64,000 nt of DNA from Prevotella sp. (GTDB taxonomy: Bacteria > Bacteroidota > Bacteroidia > Bacteroidales > Bacteroidaceae), in the NCBI GenBank assembly GCA_016287755.1, contig JAEEWT010000004.1, positions 148,277 through 212,276 on the forward strand, given 5' to 3'. Both the position numbers and the translations under genes were made by a program. Positions 43,060 through 51,574 of this stretch are shown piece by piece; within the stretch, counting starts at the first letter, position 1; each line of letters starts with the position of its first letter. The notes under the pieces are model-generated. The model did no database searches, was not told the origin of the DNA, and saw nothing but the letters and a program-made list of their open reading frames with translations.

Positions 43060-44076
43060 ATGAAAAATAAGATTATTACCTTCGGAGAGCTTCTGCTCCG
43101 CTTTTCCAAGGACCAGCATAACCGTCTGCAGCAAGGCAGAGCATTCTTCGGAGACTACGGTGGCAGTGAGGCCAATGTGGCCGTGTCGCTGGCAACGTTA
43201 GGTGATGATGTGGAATATGTGACTCGCGTGCCCGATAGTCCTATCGGGCGCGCTTCTTGCATGACGCTTCGTGAGTTCAATGTGGGTACGCAGCATGTAC
43301 TCTATGGCGGCGACCGCATGGGGTCGTACTATTACGAGGGCTCTGCCGGAATGCGCAGTTCTAAAGTGATTTACGACCGTGCCTATTCGTCGTTCTATTA
43401 TCTGGAGCCGGGAATGATCGACTGGCGGAAGATCTTTGCCGATGCTGCTGTGTTCCATGCTTCTGGTATTGCAGGGGCGGTATCGAAGGAGTCGGCCGAT
43501 GCTACCTTCGAGGCACTCGATATTGCAGACGAGATGGGACTCACACTTTCGTTCGACATCAATTACCGCAAGAACCTGTGGAAATACGGGGCTGAGCCGA
43601 AGGCCACGCTGAGCAAGATGCTCAGCTATGCGGATGTGGTGTTTGCCGACGTGATAGAGTATGAGTACATGACCGACAGGAAGGTTCCCTTCCCGGCGAT
43701 GTCGTCCGACTATGAGATGCCCATGGAGGTGTATAGGGAGTGGTTCGATGAGATACATGCGCGTTGGCCAAGATGCAAGAAATGGCTCATGGGAATGCGT
43801 AACATGATCAGTTCCAGCAGAAATACGCTGACAGCCTTGTTGTGGGATGACGGGAAACTGTATTCCACCAGGATCTACGACATACAGGGAATCGTGGATT
43901 CAATGGGTGTGGGCGATGCCTTCACAGCAGGACAGCTGCATGCAATCAATGCCTTTGGGAATGATTCGCAGAAAATACTCGACTATGCACTGGCTGCCGC
44001 CACGCTGAAGTATTCCATTGCCGGTGACTACAACCTGGCCACCGATGAGGAGATCCAAACATTAATGAAGGGATAG
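43060..44076 (+). CDS. PfkB-family sugar kinase (2-keto-3-deoxygluconate kinase-like)
   Basis: 338 residues from ATG 43060; the upstream TTG would add residues before the family start M-K-N-K-I-I-T-F-G-E-L-L-L-R. G-G-S-E-A-N-V-A-V near 32-40 is the PfkB N-terminal motif. D-S-M-G-V-G-D-A-F-T-A-G near 282-293 is the ATP motif with catalytic Asp. KdgK is the best guess because of the F-G-E-L-L-x-R start and D-I-N-Y-R-K-N-L-W near 167. Its last codons (L-M-K-G-stop) lie inside a long palindrome shared with the next gene. Confidence 0.87.
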   Translation: MKNKIITFGELLLRFSKDQHNRLQQGRAFFGDYGGSEANVAVSLATLGDDVEYVTRVPDSPIGRASCMTLREFNVGTQHVLYGGDRMGSYYYEGSAGMRSSKVIYDRAYSSFYYLEPGMIDWRKIFADAAVFHASGIAGAVSKESADATFEALDIADEMGLTLSFDINYRKNLWKYGAEPKATLSKMLSYADVVFADVIEYEYMTDRKVPFPAMSSDYEMPMEVYREWFDEIHARWPRCKKWLMGMRNMISSSRNTLTALLWDDGKLYSTRIYDIQGIVDSMGVGDAFTAGQLHAINAFGNDSQKILDYALAAATLKYSIAGDYNLATDEEIQTLMKG

Positions 44077-44099
44077 GAGCACCTATCCCTTCATTAATG
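44060..44099. terminator. perfect 18-bp-arm palindrome spanning both stop codons
   Basis: Arms CATTAATGAAGGGATAGG (44060-44077) and CCTATCCCTTCATTAATG (44082-44099) are exact reverse complements around AGCA. It can form a strong hairpin in either transcript. No U-tract follows on either side. It encodes the last four residues and stop of both flanking genes. Confidence 0.85.
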
Positions 44100-44523
44100 A
44101 ATCAAAGAAACTGTCAAGGTCTTGGTCGAGGCCTTCCATCAGGTCGCCACCAAGGATAATGGTGTCATCATCGGCCACATACAACTCGGCGACAGCTTCC
44201 CTGTCATCGTTCTCCAATACAAAACTGTATGGCTTCATGATACCGAGATTGTCAACAACCTCGTGCATCTGATGCAGTTCCTTGCGGAGGATAGCTGTGA
44301 CCTCATCGTAGAAACTCTCGTCCTTGTTGTCAATCCACTGTTCCACCACGCAACGGGTAATCTCCTGATCGTTATCATCATAAGCAATCAGTTCACCGCT
44401 ATCCTGCGAAACGAGCAGATGGATATCGGTGAGCAAAGAGGTTTCCTCATTGGCAGGCAGCTTTTGCGCAATCTTCTTGATGCTGCGCTCAATCTGCTGG
44501 GTGGTTTGTTCAGTAACTTGCAT
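44083..44523 (-). CDS. acidic hypothetical protein
   Basis: 146 residues from ATG 44523; the longer frame to 44547 would begin inside the -7 box at 44552-44545. The protein is soluble and acidic, mainly helical at the start (TTQQIERSIKKIAQKL), then beta-rich (LLVSQDSGELIAYDDNDQEI, YSFVLENDD, AVAELYVADDDTIILGGDL), ending D-S-F-F-D-S-L-M-K-G. I do not recognise it; it looks like a small conserved cytoplasmic protein of Bacteroidales. Confidence 0.65.
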   Translation of the reverse strand: MQVTEQTTQQIERSIKKIAQKLPANEETSLLTDIHLLVSQDSGELIAYDDNDQEITRCVVEQWIDNKDESFYDEVTAILRKELHQMHEVVDNLGIMKPYSFVLENDDREAVAELYVADDDTIILGGDLMEGLDQDLDSFFDSLMKG

Positions 44524-44544
44524 ACATTTCTTTGTTTTACGATA

Positions 44545-44625
44545 CAAAGTTAAGCTATTTTGTGCGAACTACAAAATATTTTGCTTGTTTTTTATTGGCT
44601 AATAGGAAACAATTTCGTATCTTTG
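44545..44625. promoter_or_regulatory. divergent promoters (acidic protein / Rnf operon)
   Basis: TAACTTTG on the minus strand (44552-44545) and TATCTTTG on the plus strand (44618-44625). The latter is the only promoter seen for the rseC-rnf genes, 49 nt before the first start. Confidence 0.65.
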
Positions 44626-44674
44626 CAATGTAAACTCGACAAAGCAGACGGGATACAAAAACGAAGGGAGTTTC

Positions 44675-45103
44675 ATGGGGCATCAGATCGTTCACCAAGG
44701 CACGGTAGCGAGTATTACCGGAGATAGTATGCAAGTGCGGATTACTCAGCGCGCTGCCTGTTCTGAGTGCAGCGTATCTGCCCATTGCCATATTTCCGAA
44801 CAGAAGGAGAAAATGGTAGATGTGGACCATGTGAAGGATATCAGTCGGTTTGGTGTCGGTGAAACGGTGATTCTGACCTTCGCAGAGCGAACGGGCATGC
44901 GTGCCGTGATGATGGCCTTTGTTGTTCCTTTCCTGATTGTCGTTGCTGCTGTGTTCGGCTGTAGCTTGTTTACCGACAGTGAACCGGTAATGGCCTTGAC
45001 GGGGATTCTCTTCCTCATACCTTATTATATTATATTGTATCTGTTCCGTGACAGATTGAAGGAGAGTTTCACGTTCCAAGTGGAGAAACTTACGAATAAC
45101 TAA
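44675..45103 (+). CDS. rseC: RseC/MucC-like SoxR-reducing-system protein
   Basis: 142 residues. The cytoplasmic N-terminus carries three Cys in A-C-S-E-C-S-V-S-A-H-C near 28-38, as in RseC. Two membrane helices (75-98 and 104-125) and a short tail follow. In other bacteria RseC acts with Rnf/Rsx in reducing SoxR. Its position 9 nt before rnfB, at the head of the Rnf operon, fits a role in assembling or coupling the complex. Confidence 0.88.
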   Translation: MGHQIVHQGTVASITGDSMQVRITQRAACSECSVSAHCHISEQKEKMVDVDHVKDISRFGVGETVILTFAERTGMRAVMMAFVVPFLIVVAAVFGCSLFTDSEPVMALTGILFLIPYYIILYLFRDRLKESFTFQVEKLTNN

Positions 45104-45112
45104 AACAAATAC

Positions 45113-46051
45113 ATGATGATGAGCTTTATTTTGACGGCAGTAATCGTTCTTGGAGGTATCGCGCTGATTGCAGCGCTGATACTGTATTACTGTTCCATGA
45201 AGTTTGCTGTTCAGGAAGATCCTCGGATTGCTCAGGTAACGGCAGTGCTTCCTGGCGCCAACTGCGGCGGATGTGGCTTCGCAGGCTGCTCAGGACTGGC
45301 TTCAGCTTTGGTGAAGGCTGCCGATGGAGGATCGTTGGAAGGACTGAACTGTCCTGTGGGCGGTGCAGACGTGATGGGTAAGGCGGCCGATCTGTTGGGA
45401 ATGGCAGTGGCTGCCACTGATCCGATGGTGGCCGTGGTACGTTGTAACGGCACCTGTTCCCTCCGTCCGCAAATTGCTGAATATGACGGTCTGCTCACTT
45501 GTGCTGCCATGAATGCCACTGGCGCTGGTGAGTCGGCTTGCGGCTACGGCTGTTTGGGATGCGGCGACTGTGTAGCCGCCTGTCAGTTCGATGCCATCAG
45601 GATCAACCCGGAAACGGGAATCCCTGAGGTTGACGATGATAAGTGTACCTCGTGTGGTGCCTGCGTGAAGGCTTGTCCGAGAAGTATCATCGAGCTGCGC
45701 AAGAAAGGACCCAAGAATCGTCGCGTCTATGTGAGTTGTATGAACAAGGACAAGGGACCTGCTGCCATGAAGGCATGTAAGGCGGCTTGTATCGGTTGCA
45801 GCAAGTGCGTGAAGGAGTGTAAGTTCGAGGCTATCACAGTACAGAATAACCTCAGCTATATCGACTTCAACAAGTGTCGCTTGTGCAAGAAGTGTGTGGA
45901 GGCTTGTCCCACCCACGCTATTCATGCCGTGAACTTCCCGGCCCCCAAGCCGAAACCAGAACCTACTACTGCGAGTATAACTAGTTCAACTAGTACTGCT
46001 AGTACATCTAGTACAACTAGCAACCAAGAAAGAAAGGAGGAATCAGCATGA
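45113..46051 (+). CDS. rnfB: Rnf complex subunit B (iron-sulfur)
   Basis: 312 residues. One N-terminal helix (5-27). The Fe-S domain motif N-C-G-G-C-G-F-A-G-C is near 47-56. Four ferredoxin-type CxxCxxC clusters occur at about 140-155 (C-L-G-C-G-D-C), 180-195 (C-T-S-C-G-A-C), 220-235 (C-I-G-C-S-K-C) and 250-265 (C-R-L-C-K-K-C), more than in the two-cluster proteobacterial form. It feeds electrons from ferredoxin into the membrane complex. The last 28 residues are a Ser/Thr-rich tail made by a 9-bp tandem repeat. It overlaps rnfC by 4 nt. Confidence 0.95.
   Translation: MMMSFILTAVIVLGGIALIAALILYYCSMKFAVQEDPRIAQVTAVLPGANCGGCGFAGCSGLASALVKAADGGSLEGLNCPVGGADVMGKAADLLGMAVAATDPMVAVVRCNGTCSLRPQIAEYDGLLTCAAMNATGAGESACGYGCLGCGDCVAACQFDAIRINPETGIPEVDDDKCTSCGACVKACPRSIIELRKKGPKNRRVYVSCMNKDKGPAAMKACKAACIGCSKCVKECKFEAITVQNNLSYIDFNKCRLCKKCVEACPTHAIHAVNFPAPKPKPEPTTASITSSTSTASTSSTTSNQERKEESA
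45980..46024 (+). repeat. 9-bp tandem repeat (five units) in the 3' end of rnfB
   Basis: Units ACTAGTTCA, ACTAGTACT, GCTAGTACA, TCTAGTACA and ACTAGCAAC encode TSS, TST, AST, SST and TSN. CTAG, usually rare in bacteria, occurs five times in 41 bp. Confidence 0.85.
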
Positions 46052-47412
46052 AAAGCAGAACATTCCGAATAGGTGGCGTTCATCCGGAGGAGAACAAGCT
46101 TACCCATGAAGTGATGACCAAGGTGGCACCCCTGCCCAAACAGGCTATCTTCCCGTTGTCGCAACATATCGGTGCTCCTGCCAAGCCTGTTGTCGCCAAG
46201 GGCGATAAGGTGAAGGTGGGAACCCTGATTGCTGAAGCTGGCGGCTTTGTCTCGGCTCCCATCTATTCATCGGTATCGGGAACCGTGTTCAAGGTGGACA
46301 CTGCCATTGATGCAACAGGCTATCGGAAGCCTGTGATCATCATCAATGTGGAGGGCGATGAATGGGAAGAAGGTATCGACCGCTCTGATAAACTGGAACT
46401 GTTGGCCGATCATCCCGAACTGACGCCTGAAGAGATTATCAATCGGGTAAAGGAGGCTGGCGTCACGGGTATGGGCGGCGCAGGGTTCCCAACCTTCATC
46501 AAACTCTCTCCACCGCCCACTGCTAAGGCTGAATGCGTGATTATCAATGCGGTGGAGTGCGAGCCGTATATCACAGCCGACTACCGTTTGATGATGGAGA
46601 AGGCTGATGAGATTCTGGTAGGATTGGAACTGCTCATGGTGGCAGCCAAGGTTACTACTGGCTATATCGGTATTGAAACCAACAAACCTGCGGCCATTGA
46701 GCTGCTCACCCAAAAGTGCGCAGAAAAGTTCAATGGCTCCAAATACAATGTTGAAGTGGTTCCGCTGCAGCAACGCTATCCGCAAGGAGGCGAGAAACAG
46801 CTGGTAGATGCAGTCATCCGTCGTCAGGTTCCTGCACCGCCAGCCATCCCTGTAAACGTTGGAGCGATTGTTCAGAATGTGGGTACTGCATTTGCTGTAT
46901 ATGAAGCAGTTATGAAGCGGAAACCTTTGTTTGAACGATACACAACCGTGACTGGTAAGAAGCTGCAGAATCCAGGTAACTTCCTGGTTCGAATGGGAAC
47001 ACCTATGCAAGACTTGATTGACCTCTGCGGTGGAATGCCAGAAGGGGAGAACAAGCTGTTGGCAGGCGGTCCGATGATGGGAAAAGCTCTCACCAGTACC
47101 GAAGTACCGATCTGTAAAGGTACGAACAGTGTGACCGTGCTTTCTGATGAAGATGCTCGCCGTAAGGAGGCTATGCCTTGCATCCGTTGTGCCAAGTGTG
47201 TCAGCGCCTGTCCTATGGGACTGGAGCCTTACTTGCTGGCCACCCTCTCCAGCTTGAAGAACTGGGAACGACTGGAAGCTGAGGATATCACCTCATGTAT
47301 CGAGTGTGGCTCTTGTCAGTTCACCTGTCCTGCCCATCGTCCGTTGCTCGACAATATCCGTCTGGGTAAGACAACAGTTATGGGAATCATTCGCAGCAGA
47401 GCTGCCAAGTAG
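46048..47412 (+). CDS. rnfC: Rnf complex subunit C (NADH/FMN and iron-sulfur)
   Basis: 454 residues. The N-terminal segment F-R-I-G-G-V-H-P-E-E-N-K is a family start. G-M-G-G-A-G-F-P-T near 143-151 binds FMN/NADH, and V-E-C-E-P-Y-I-T-A-D-Y-R near 172 is the conserved Rossmann-like region. Two 4Fe-4S motifs lie at the end: C-I-R-C-A-K-C-V-S-A-C-P near 378 and C-I-E-C-G-S-C-Q-F-T-C-P near 417. It oxidises or reduces NAD at the cytoplasmic face. The extended C-terminus of proteobacterial RnfC is absent. Confidence 0.95.
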   Translation: MKSRTFRIGGVHPEENKLTHEVMTKVAPLPKQAIFPLSQHIGAPAKPVVAKGDKVKVGTLIAEAGGFVSAPIYSSVSGTVFKVDTAIDATGYRKPVIIINVEGDEWEEGIDRSDKLELLADHPELTPEEIINRVKEAGVTGMGGAGFPTFIKLSPPPTAKAECVIINAVECEPYITADYRLMMEKADEILVGLELLMVAAKVTTGYIGIETNKPAAIELLTQKCAEKFNGSKYNVEVVPLQQRYPQGGEKQLVDAVIRRQVPAPPAIPVNVGAIVQNVGTAFAVYEAVMKRKPLFERYTTVTGKKLQNPGNFLVRMGTPMQDLIDLCGGMPEGENKLLAGGPMMGKALTSTEVPICKGTNSVTVLSDEDARRKEAMPCIRCAKCVSACPMGLEPYLLATLSSLKNWERLEAEDITSCIECGSCQFTCPAHRPLLDNIRLGKTTVMGIIRSRAAK

Positions 47413-47436
47413 TAAGAATAATGAAATACGATAATT

Positions 47437-48438
47437 ATGAGTAGATTAATTGTTTCACTATCACCGCATGCCCATGGCAACGACACAGTAGAGAAAAACA
47501 TGTATGGCGTGATCATCGCTCTTGTTCCGGCTCTGCTTGTCTCCCTGTTCTATTTCGGACTGGGTTCTGCCATCGTTCTTGCCACCAGTGTTATAGCCTG
47601 CGTGTTCTTCGAGTGGGCCATTACCAAATATATTCTGAGAAGGGAGAAGACAACGATTGGTGATGGCTCGGCCATACTGACGGGTCTTCTGTTGGGATTC
47701 AACCTGCCTTCGAACCTACCTGTATGGATCATCATCATCGGTGCGCTGTTTGCCATCGGAGTAGGGAAGATGACCTTCGGTGGACTGGGACAGAATATCT
47801 TTAACCCGGCCTTGCTTGGACGTGCTTTCCTGTTGATCAGCTTCCCGGCACAGATGACCTCTTGGCCCGTGGCTGGTCAGCTTACGAGCTATCTCGATGC
47901 TGAGACGGGGGCTACACCATTGGCCATCATGAAGACAGCCATTAAGACGGGCGATGCTTCGCTGCTCGACCAACTGCCTTCGGCCACTCACCTGCTGTTG
48001 GGGTCTAATCCTACCGGCGGACTGGGAACCATTGGCGAGGTGTGCGCCCTGGCCTTGTTGTTAGGTCTGGTATATATGCTATGGAAGAAGATCATCACCT
48101 GGCACATTCCCGTGAGTATTATCGTCACGGTGTTTGTGTTCAGCGGTCTCCTTCATCTGGCGAATCCTGCTTATGCAGATCCCTTCGCCGAGATCCTCAC
48201 GGGCGGTCTGATGCTCGGCGCCATCTTCATGGCTACCGATTATGTTACATCTCCTATGACTGGCAACGGACAGCTGATCTATGGCGTGGCCATCGGTTTA
48301 CTGACGGTTGTCATTAGAAACTGGGGCAGCTATCCTGAGGGAATGTCATTCGCCATCCTCATCATGAATGCCTTCACACCGCTGATCAATATGTATGTGA
48401 AGCCCAAACGTTTCGGAGAAGTGCCTACAAAGAATTAA
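47437..48438 (+). CDS. rnfD: Rnf complex subunit D (membrane, FMN-bearing)
   Basis: 333 residues with about nine membrane helices. S-P-H-A-H-G-N-D-T near 9-17 and G-D-G-S-A-I-L-T-G-L-L near 72-82 are family motifs. E-T-G-A-T-P-L-A near 152-159 contains the Thr expected to carry covalent FMN. It forms part of the ion path of the sodium- or proton-pumping complex. It starts 24 nt after rnfC. Confidence 0.94.
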   Translation: MSRLIVSLSPHAHGNDTVEKNMYGVIIALVPALLVSLFYFGLGSAIVLATSVIACVFFEWAITKYILRREKTTIGDGSAILTGLLLGFNLPSNLPVWIIIIGALFAIGVGKMTFGGLGQNIFNPALLGRAFLLISFPAQMTSWPVAGQLTSYLDAETGATPLAIMKTAIKTGDASLLDQLPSATHLLLGSNPTGGLGTIGEVCALALLLGLVYMLWKKIITWHIPVSIIVTVFVFSGLLHLANPAYADPFAEILTGGLMLGAIFMATDYVTSPMTGNGQLIYGVAIGLLTVVIRNWGSYPEGMSFAILIMNAFTPLINMYVKPKRFGEVPTKN

Positions 48439-48450
48439 TACTTGTCGATT

Positions 48451-49074
48451 ATGGAAAAACTGAAATCATCTATAACGAACATGGCGCTGGTGCTGACGAG
48501 CGTAGCTGTGATAACCGGTGGTATTCTCGCAGCCTTGAACCAGCTGACGAAAGACCCCATTGCCTATCAGAAAGAGAAGGCACTGGCCGACGGCATCAAG
48601 ACAGTGATGGCTTGCAACGACCTGGTTGTGGCTAAGTCGGATGTGGTCAAGCAGACTGATGCCAAAGGAAAGGAACTGGTTTATACCATCTATCAGACAC
48701 AGGATAAGCAGGGAAAAGACCTCGGTGCTGCTGTTGAGAGTACAACGATGGGATTCGGAGGAAACCTGAAAATCCTGGTGGGGTTCGACCCGGAAGGAAA
48801 GATTCTTGGATATACCTTACTGGAACATGCTGAGACACCAGGACTGGGTGCCAAGGCCGATAAATGGTTCCAGGAAGGAGGGAAAGGAAACATCATCGGG
48901 AAGAACCCGAAGGAGGAACTGGTTGTGAGCAAGGATGGAGGACAGGTAGATGCGATTACAGCTTCGACCATCACCAGCAGGGCCTTCCTCCTGGCTGTGA
49001 ACAATGCCTATAAGGCCTATAAGAATACGCCCATCGATGGGGCAACGGGAGCGAGTAAACAAATTGACAATTGA
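48451..49074 (+). CDS. rnfG: Rnf complex subunit G (covalent flavin, periplasmic)
   Basis: 207 residues from ATG 48451; the TTG nine bases earlier is unlikely. One N-terminal helix (10-30), then a periplasmic FMN-binding domain. G-L-G-A-K-A near 132 and D-A-I-T-A-S-T-I-T-S near 170-179 is the site where Thr takes FMN. The last residues (Q-I-D-N) are encoded by the heptad repeat that continues to the rnfE start. Confidence 0.93.
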   Translation: MEKLKSSITNMALVLTSVAVITGGILAALNQLTKDPIAYQKEKALADGIKTVMACNDLVVAKSDVVKQTDAKGKELVYTIYQTQDKQGKDLGAAVESTTMGFGGNLKILVGFDPEGKILGYTLLEHAETPGLGAKADKWFQEGGKGNIIGKNPKEELVVSKDGGQVDAITASTITSRAFLLAVNNAYKAYKNTPIDGATGASKQIDN

Positions 49075-49132
49075 TAATTGAAAATTGACAATTGGCAATT
49101 CGAAGTTAAAGTTCAAAGATCAAAGTTCAATG
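49064..49132 (+). repeat. heptanucleotide repeat array joining rnfG and rnfE
   Basis: Ten near-7-mers run without a break: TTGACAA, TTGATAA, TTGAAAA, TTGACAA, TTGGCAA, TTCGAAG, TTAAAG (6 nt), TTCAAAG, ATCAAAG, TTCAATG. The first holds the end of rnfG and the last contains the rnfE ATG. Confidence 0.85.
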
Positions 49133-49717
49133 AATTATATAAGTATTATCAAAAACGGAATCATCAAGGAGAACCCTACGTTCGTCTTGATGTTGGGTAT
49201 GTGTCCCACATTGGCTACAACCACCAGCGCCATCAACGGACTCTCCATGGGTCTGGCTACGATGTTTGTGCTGATCTGCTCGAATGTGGTGATCTCACTG
49301 ATCAAGAAACTCACTCCCGACATGGTGCGTATCCCGGTGTTTATCGTGGTCATCGCCTCGTTCGTAACCATCCTGCAGATGGTGATGCAGGCGTATGTAC
49401 CTGATGTGTATGCGGAACTGGGATTGTTCATTCCCTTGATTGTGGTAAACTGCGTTATCTTAGGACGTGCTGAGGCCTTCGCTGCCAAGAACAGTACAGG
49501 TGCCAGTCTGATGGACGGTATCGGTATCGGTCTTGGTTTTACCCTGGGTCTGACACTCTTAGGAATCTGTCGTGAACTGCTGGGTGCCGGTAGTATCTTC
49601 GGGTTTACGCTATTGCCCGAAACCTATAACATGCTGATGTTCGTGCTGCCTCCGGGCGCCTTCATCACACTGGGATTCCTGGTGGCTATTGTGAACAAGA
49701 TGAGAAAAGATTCTTAA
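49130..49717 (+). CDS. rnfE: Rnf complex subunit E (membrane)
   Basis: 195 residues from ATG 49130 (MNYISIIKNGIIKENP), the family start. Six membrane helices. N-P-T-F-V-L-M-L-G-M-C-P-T-L-A near 14-28 and C-V-I-L-G-R-A-E-A-F-A near 108-118 are the conserved half-helix motifs of the RnfA/E pair, including the buried Cys residues that bind the membrane iron-sulfur cluster. The spacer before it is a heptad repeat. Confidence 0.95.
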   Translation: MNYISIIKNGIIKENPTFVLMLGMCPTLATTTSAINGLSMGLATMFVLICSNVVISLIKKLTPDMVRIPVFIVVIASFVTILQMVMQAYVPDVYAELGLFIPLIVVNCVILGRAEAFAAKNSTGASLMDGIGIGLGFTLGLTLLGICRELLGAGSIFGFTLLPETYNMLMFVLPPGAFITLGFLVAIVNKMRKDS

Positions 49718-49737
49718 TAACGTAACATCGATTTCAT

Positions 49738-50340
49738 ATGGAATATATTCTGATTTTTATCTCGGCGATATTCGTTAATAATATCATCCTGTCGCAGTTC
49801 CTGGGCATCTGTCCGTTCCTGGGTGTTTCACAGAAAGTGAACACCTCGTTGGGTATGTCGGCTGCAGTGGCTTTCGTGATGACGCTGGCCACTATCGTCA
49901 CCTACCTCATCCAGCATTTCGTGTTGGACGTGTTCGAACTGCAGTACCTGCAAACCATCGTGTTCATTCTGGTGATTGCCGCCTTGGTGCAGATGGTGGA
50001 GATTGTGTTGAAGAAGGTTTCTCCTGCGCTCTATCAGGCACTGGGTATCTTCCTCCCGCTGATTACCACGAACTGTGCCGTGCTCGGTGTAGCCATCCTC
50101 GTCATTCAGAAAGAGTTCTCCCTGCTGCAGAGTATCGTCTATGCCTTCTCTACGGCCATCGGCTTTGGCGTGGCCTTGGTGGTGTTTGCCGGTATTCGTG
50201 AGCAGATGAGTTTGTTGAACATTCCCAAAGGCATGCGGGGAACGGCCATCGTACTGGTTACTGCCGGATTACTGAGTCTGGCCTTCATGGGCTTCTCGGG
50301 TGTTGACGGCGGATTGAGTACGCTGTTCGGTCTGGATTAA
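49738..50340 (+). CDS. rnfA: Rnf complex subunit A (membrane)
   Basis: 200 residues, six membrane helices, inverted topology relative to RnfE. F-V-N-N-I-I-L-S-Q-F-L-G-I-C-P-F-L-G near 11-28 and T-T-N-C-A-V-L-G-V-A near 109-118 carry the cluster-binding Cys pair. It ends the B-C-D-G-E-A operon, the order usual in Bacteroidetes. The Na+-pumping NqrE protein is a paralogue, but the RnfB and RnfC genes settle the identity. Confidence 0.95.
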   Translation: MEYILIFISAIFVNNIILSQFLGICPFLGVSQKVNTSLGMSAAVAFVMTLATIVTYLIQHFVLDVFELQYLQTIVFILVIAALVQMVEIVLKKVSPALYQALGIFLPLITTNCAVLGVAILVIQKEFSLLQSIVYAFSTAIGFGVALVVFAGIREQMSLLNIPKGMRGTAIVLVTAGLLSLAFMGFSGVDGGLSTLFGLD

Positions 50341-50384
50341 CCCTTGCACAAAAAAGGCTCGGTATACAAAAAAACAAGGTTTTA

Positions 50385-50416
50385 TTTGGTTATTCGCTCA
50401 CTTAATCGTACCTTTG
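50385..50416 (+). promoter_or_regulatory. promoter of galE
   Basis: TTTG at 50385-50388, 20 nt, TACCTTTG at 50409-50416; leader about 30 nt to ATG 50447. Confidence 0.65.
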
Positions 50417-50446
50417 CACGGTGTATATTATCAACAGAACAATAAG

Positions 50447-51487
50447 ATGAAACAGACTATCCTTGTTACCGGTGGTACGGGCTTCATTGGAAGTCATACC
50501 ACAGTGGAACTGCAGCAGGCCGGCTATCGTGTGGTGATTGTCGATAACCTTTCCAACTCTAAGGCTGAGGTAATCGACGGAATCGAGAAGATCACCGGTG
50601 AGCGTCCGGCTTTCGAGCAGGTGGATTGCTGTGACCTTTCTGCCCTGAAGAATGTCTTCAGGAAATATCCCGATATAAAAGGTATCATTCATTTCGCCGC
50701 CAGTAAGGCAGTAGGCGAGAGTGTGGAGAAACCTTTGCTCTATTACCGTAATAACATTACGTCGTTGCTGAACCTGTTAGAGCTGATGCCGGAATACGGT
50801 GTGAAGGGTATTATCTTCTCTTCCAGTTGTACCGTCTATGGACAGCCGTCGAAGGAGAACCTTCCTGTAACAGAGAAGGCCCCTATTCAGCAGGCGCTGT
50901 CACCTTACGGAAACACGAAACAGATCAACGAGGAAATCATCCAGGACTATATCCACAGCGGCGCTGATATCAAGGCGGTCATCCTGCGGTATTTCAATCC
51001 CATCGGTGCGCATCCTTCTGCCCTGATTGGCGAACTGCCCAATGGCGTTCCCATGAACCTGATTCCCTTTGTTACCCAGACGGCCATCGGTATTCGCGAG
51101 CAGTTGAAGGTGTTCGGTAACGATTATGATACACCCGATGGTACTTGCATCCGCGACTATATCTATGTGGTTGATCTGGCCAAGGCTCATGTAAAAGCCA
51201 TGGAAAGAGTGCTCGATAATCCTGACACCGATCCTGTGGAGGTATTCAATATCGGTACGGGAACAGGCTTGAGTACCTTGGAAGTGGTGGAAGGCTTTGA
51301 GAAAGCCACGGGCGTGAAACTGAACTGGACCTATGCTCCCCGTCGTGAGGGTGATATTGAGAAGGTCTGGGGAAATGTGGAGAAAGCCAACAAGGTACTT
51401 GGCTGGAAAGCTGAAGCGAATATAGAAGACGTGCTCCGCTCTGCCTGGAAATGGCAGTTGAAACTGCGCGAGGACGGTATTCAGTAA
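50447..51487 (+). CDS. galE: UDP-glucose 4-epimerase
   Basis: 346 residues from ATG 50447; the TTG at 50414 falls inside the -7 box. The NAD motif G-G-T-G-F-I-G-S-H is near 8-16. The catalytic Ser region S-S-S-C-T-V-Y-G is near 122-129, and the Tyr/Lys pair is in S-P-Y-G-N-T-K near 148-154. R-Y-F-N-P-I-G-A-H-P-S follows. It interconverts UDP-glucose and UDP-galactose for cell-surface sugars. Confidence 0.94.
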   Translation: MKQTILVTGGTGFIGSHTTVELQQAGYRVVIVDNLSNSKAEVIDGIEKITGERPAFEQVDCCDLSALKNVFRKYPDIKGIIHFAASKAVGESVEKPLLYYRNNITSLLNLLELMPEYGVKGIIFSSSCTVYGQPSKENLPVTEKAPIQQALSPYGNTKQINEEIIQDYIHSGADIKAVILRYFNPIGAHPSALIGELPNGVPMNLIPFVTQTAIGIREQLKVFGNDYDTPDGTCIRDYIYVVDLAKAHVKAMERVLDNPDTDPVEVFNIGTGTGLSTLEVVEGFEKATGVKLNWTYAPRREGDIEKVWGNVEKANKVLGWKAEANIEDVLRSAWKWQLKLREDGIQ

Positions 51488-51540
51488 GATAAAGCATGGC
51501 CTGTCTTAGACAGACATGTATTTTGTGTTTGTGTTGTTAT

Positions 51541-51571
51541 GGGCCCTTGATGTGAATCAGGGGCTCATTTT
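51541..51571 (+). terminator. hairpin after galE, 8 nt before the RluA-type gene
   Basis: Stem GGGCCCTTGAT (51541-51551), loop GTGA, ATCAGGGGCTC (51556-51566; two G-U pairs), then ATTTTG. It may end galE transcription or, in read-through RNA, sit next to the following start codon. A weak -7-like TATTTTG lies at 51519-51525. Confidence 0.55.
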
Positions 51572-51574
51572 GAA

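Noticed and set aside
46267..47010. Minus-strand frame of 247 codons opposite rnfC
   Set aside because: Antisense of a well-conserved Rnf gene; no signal or domain.
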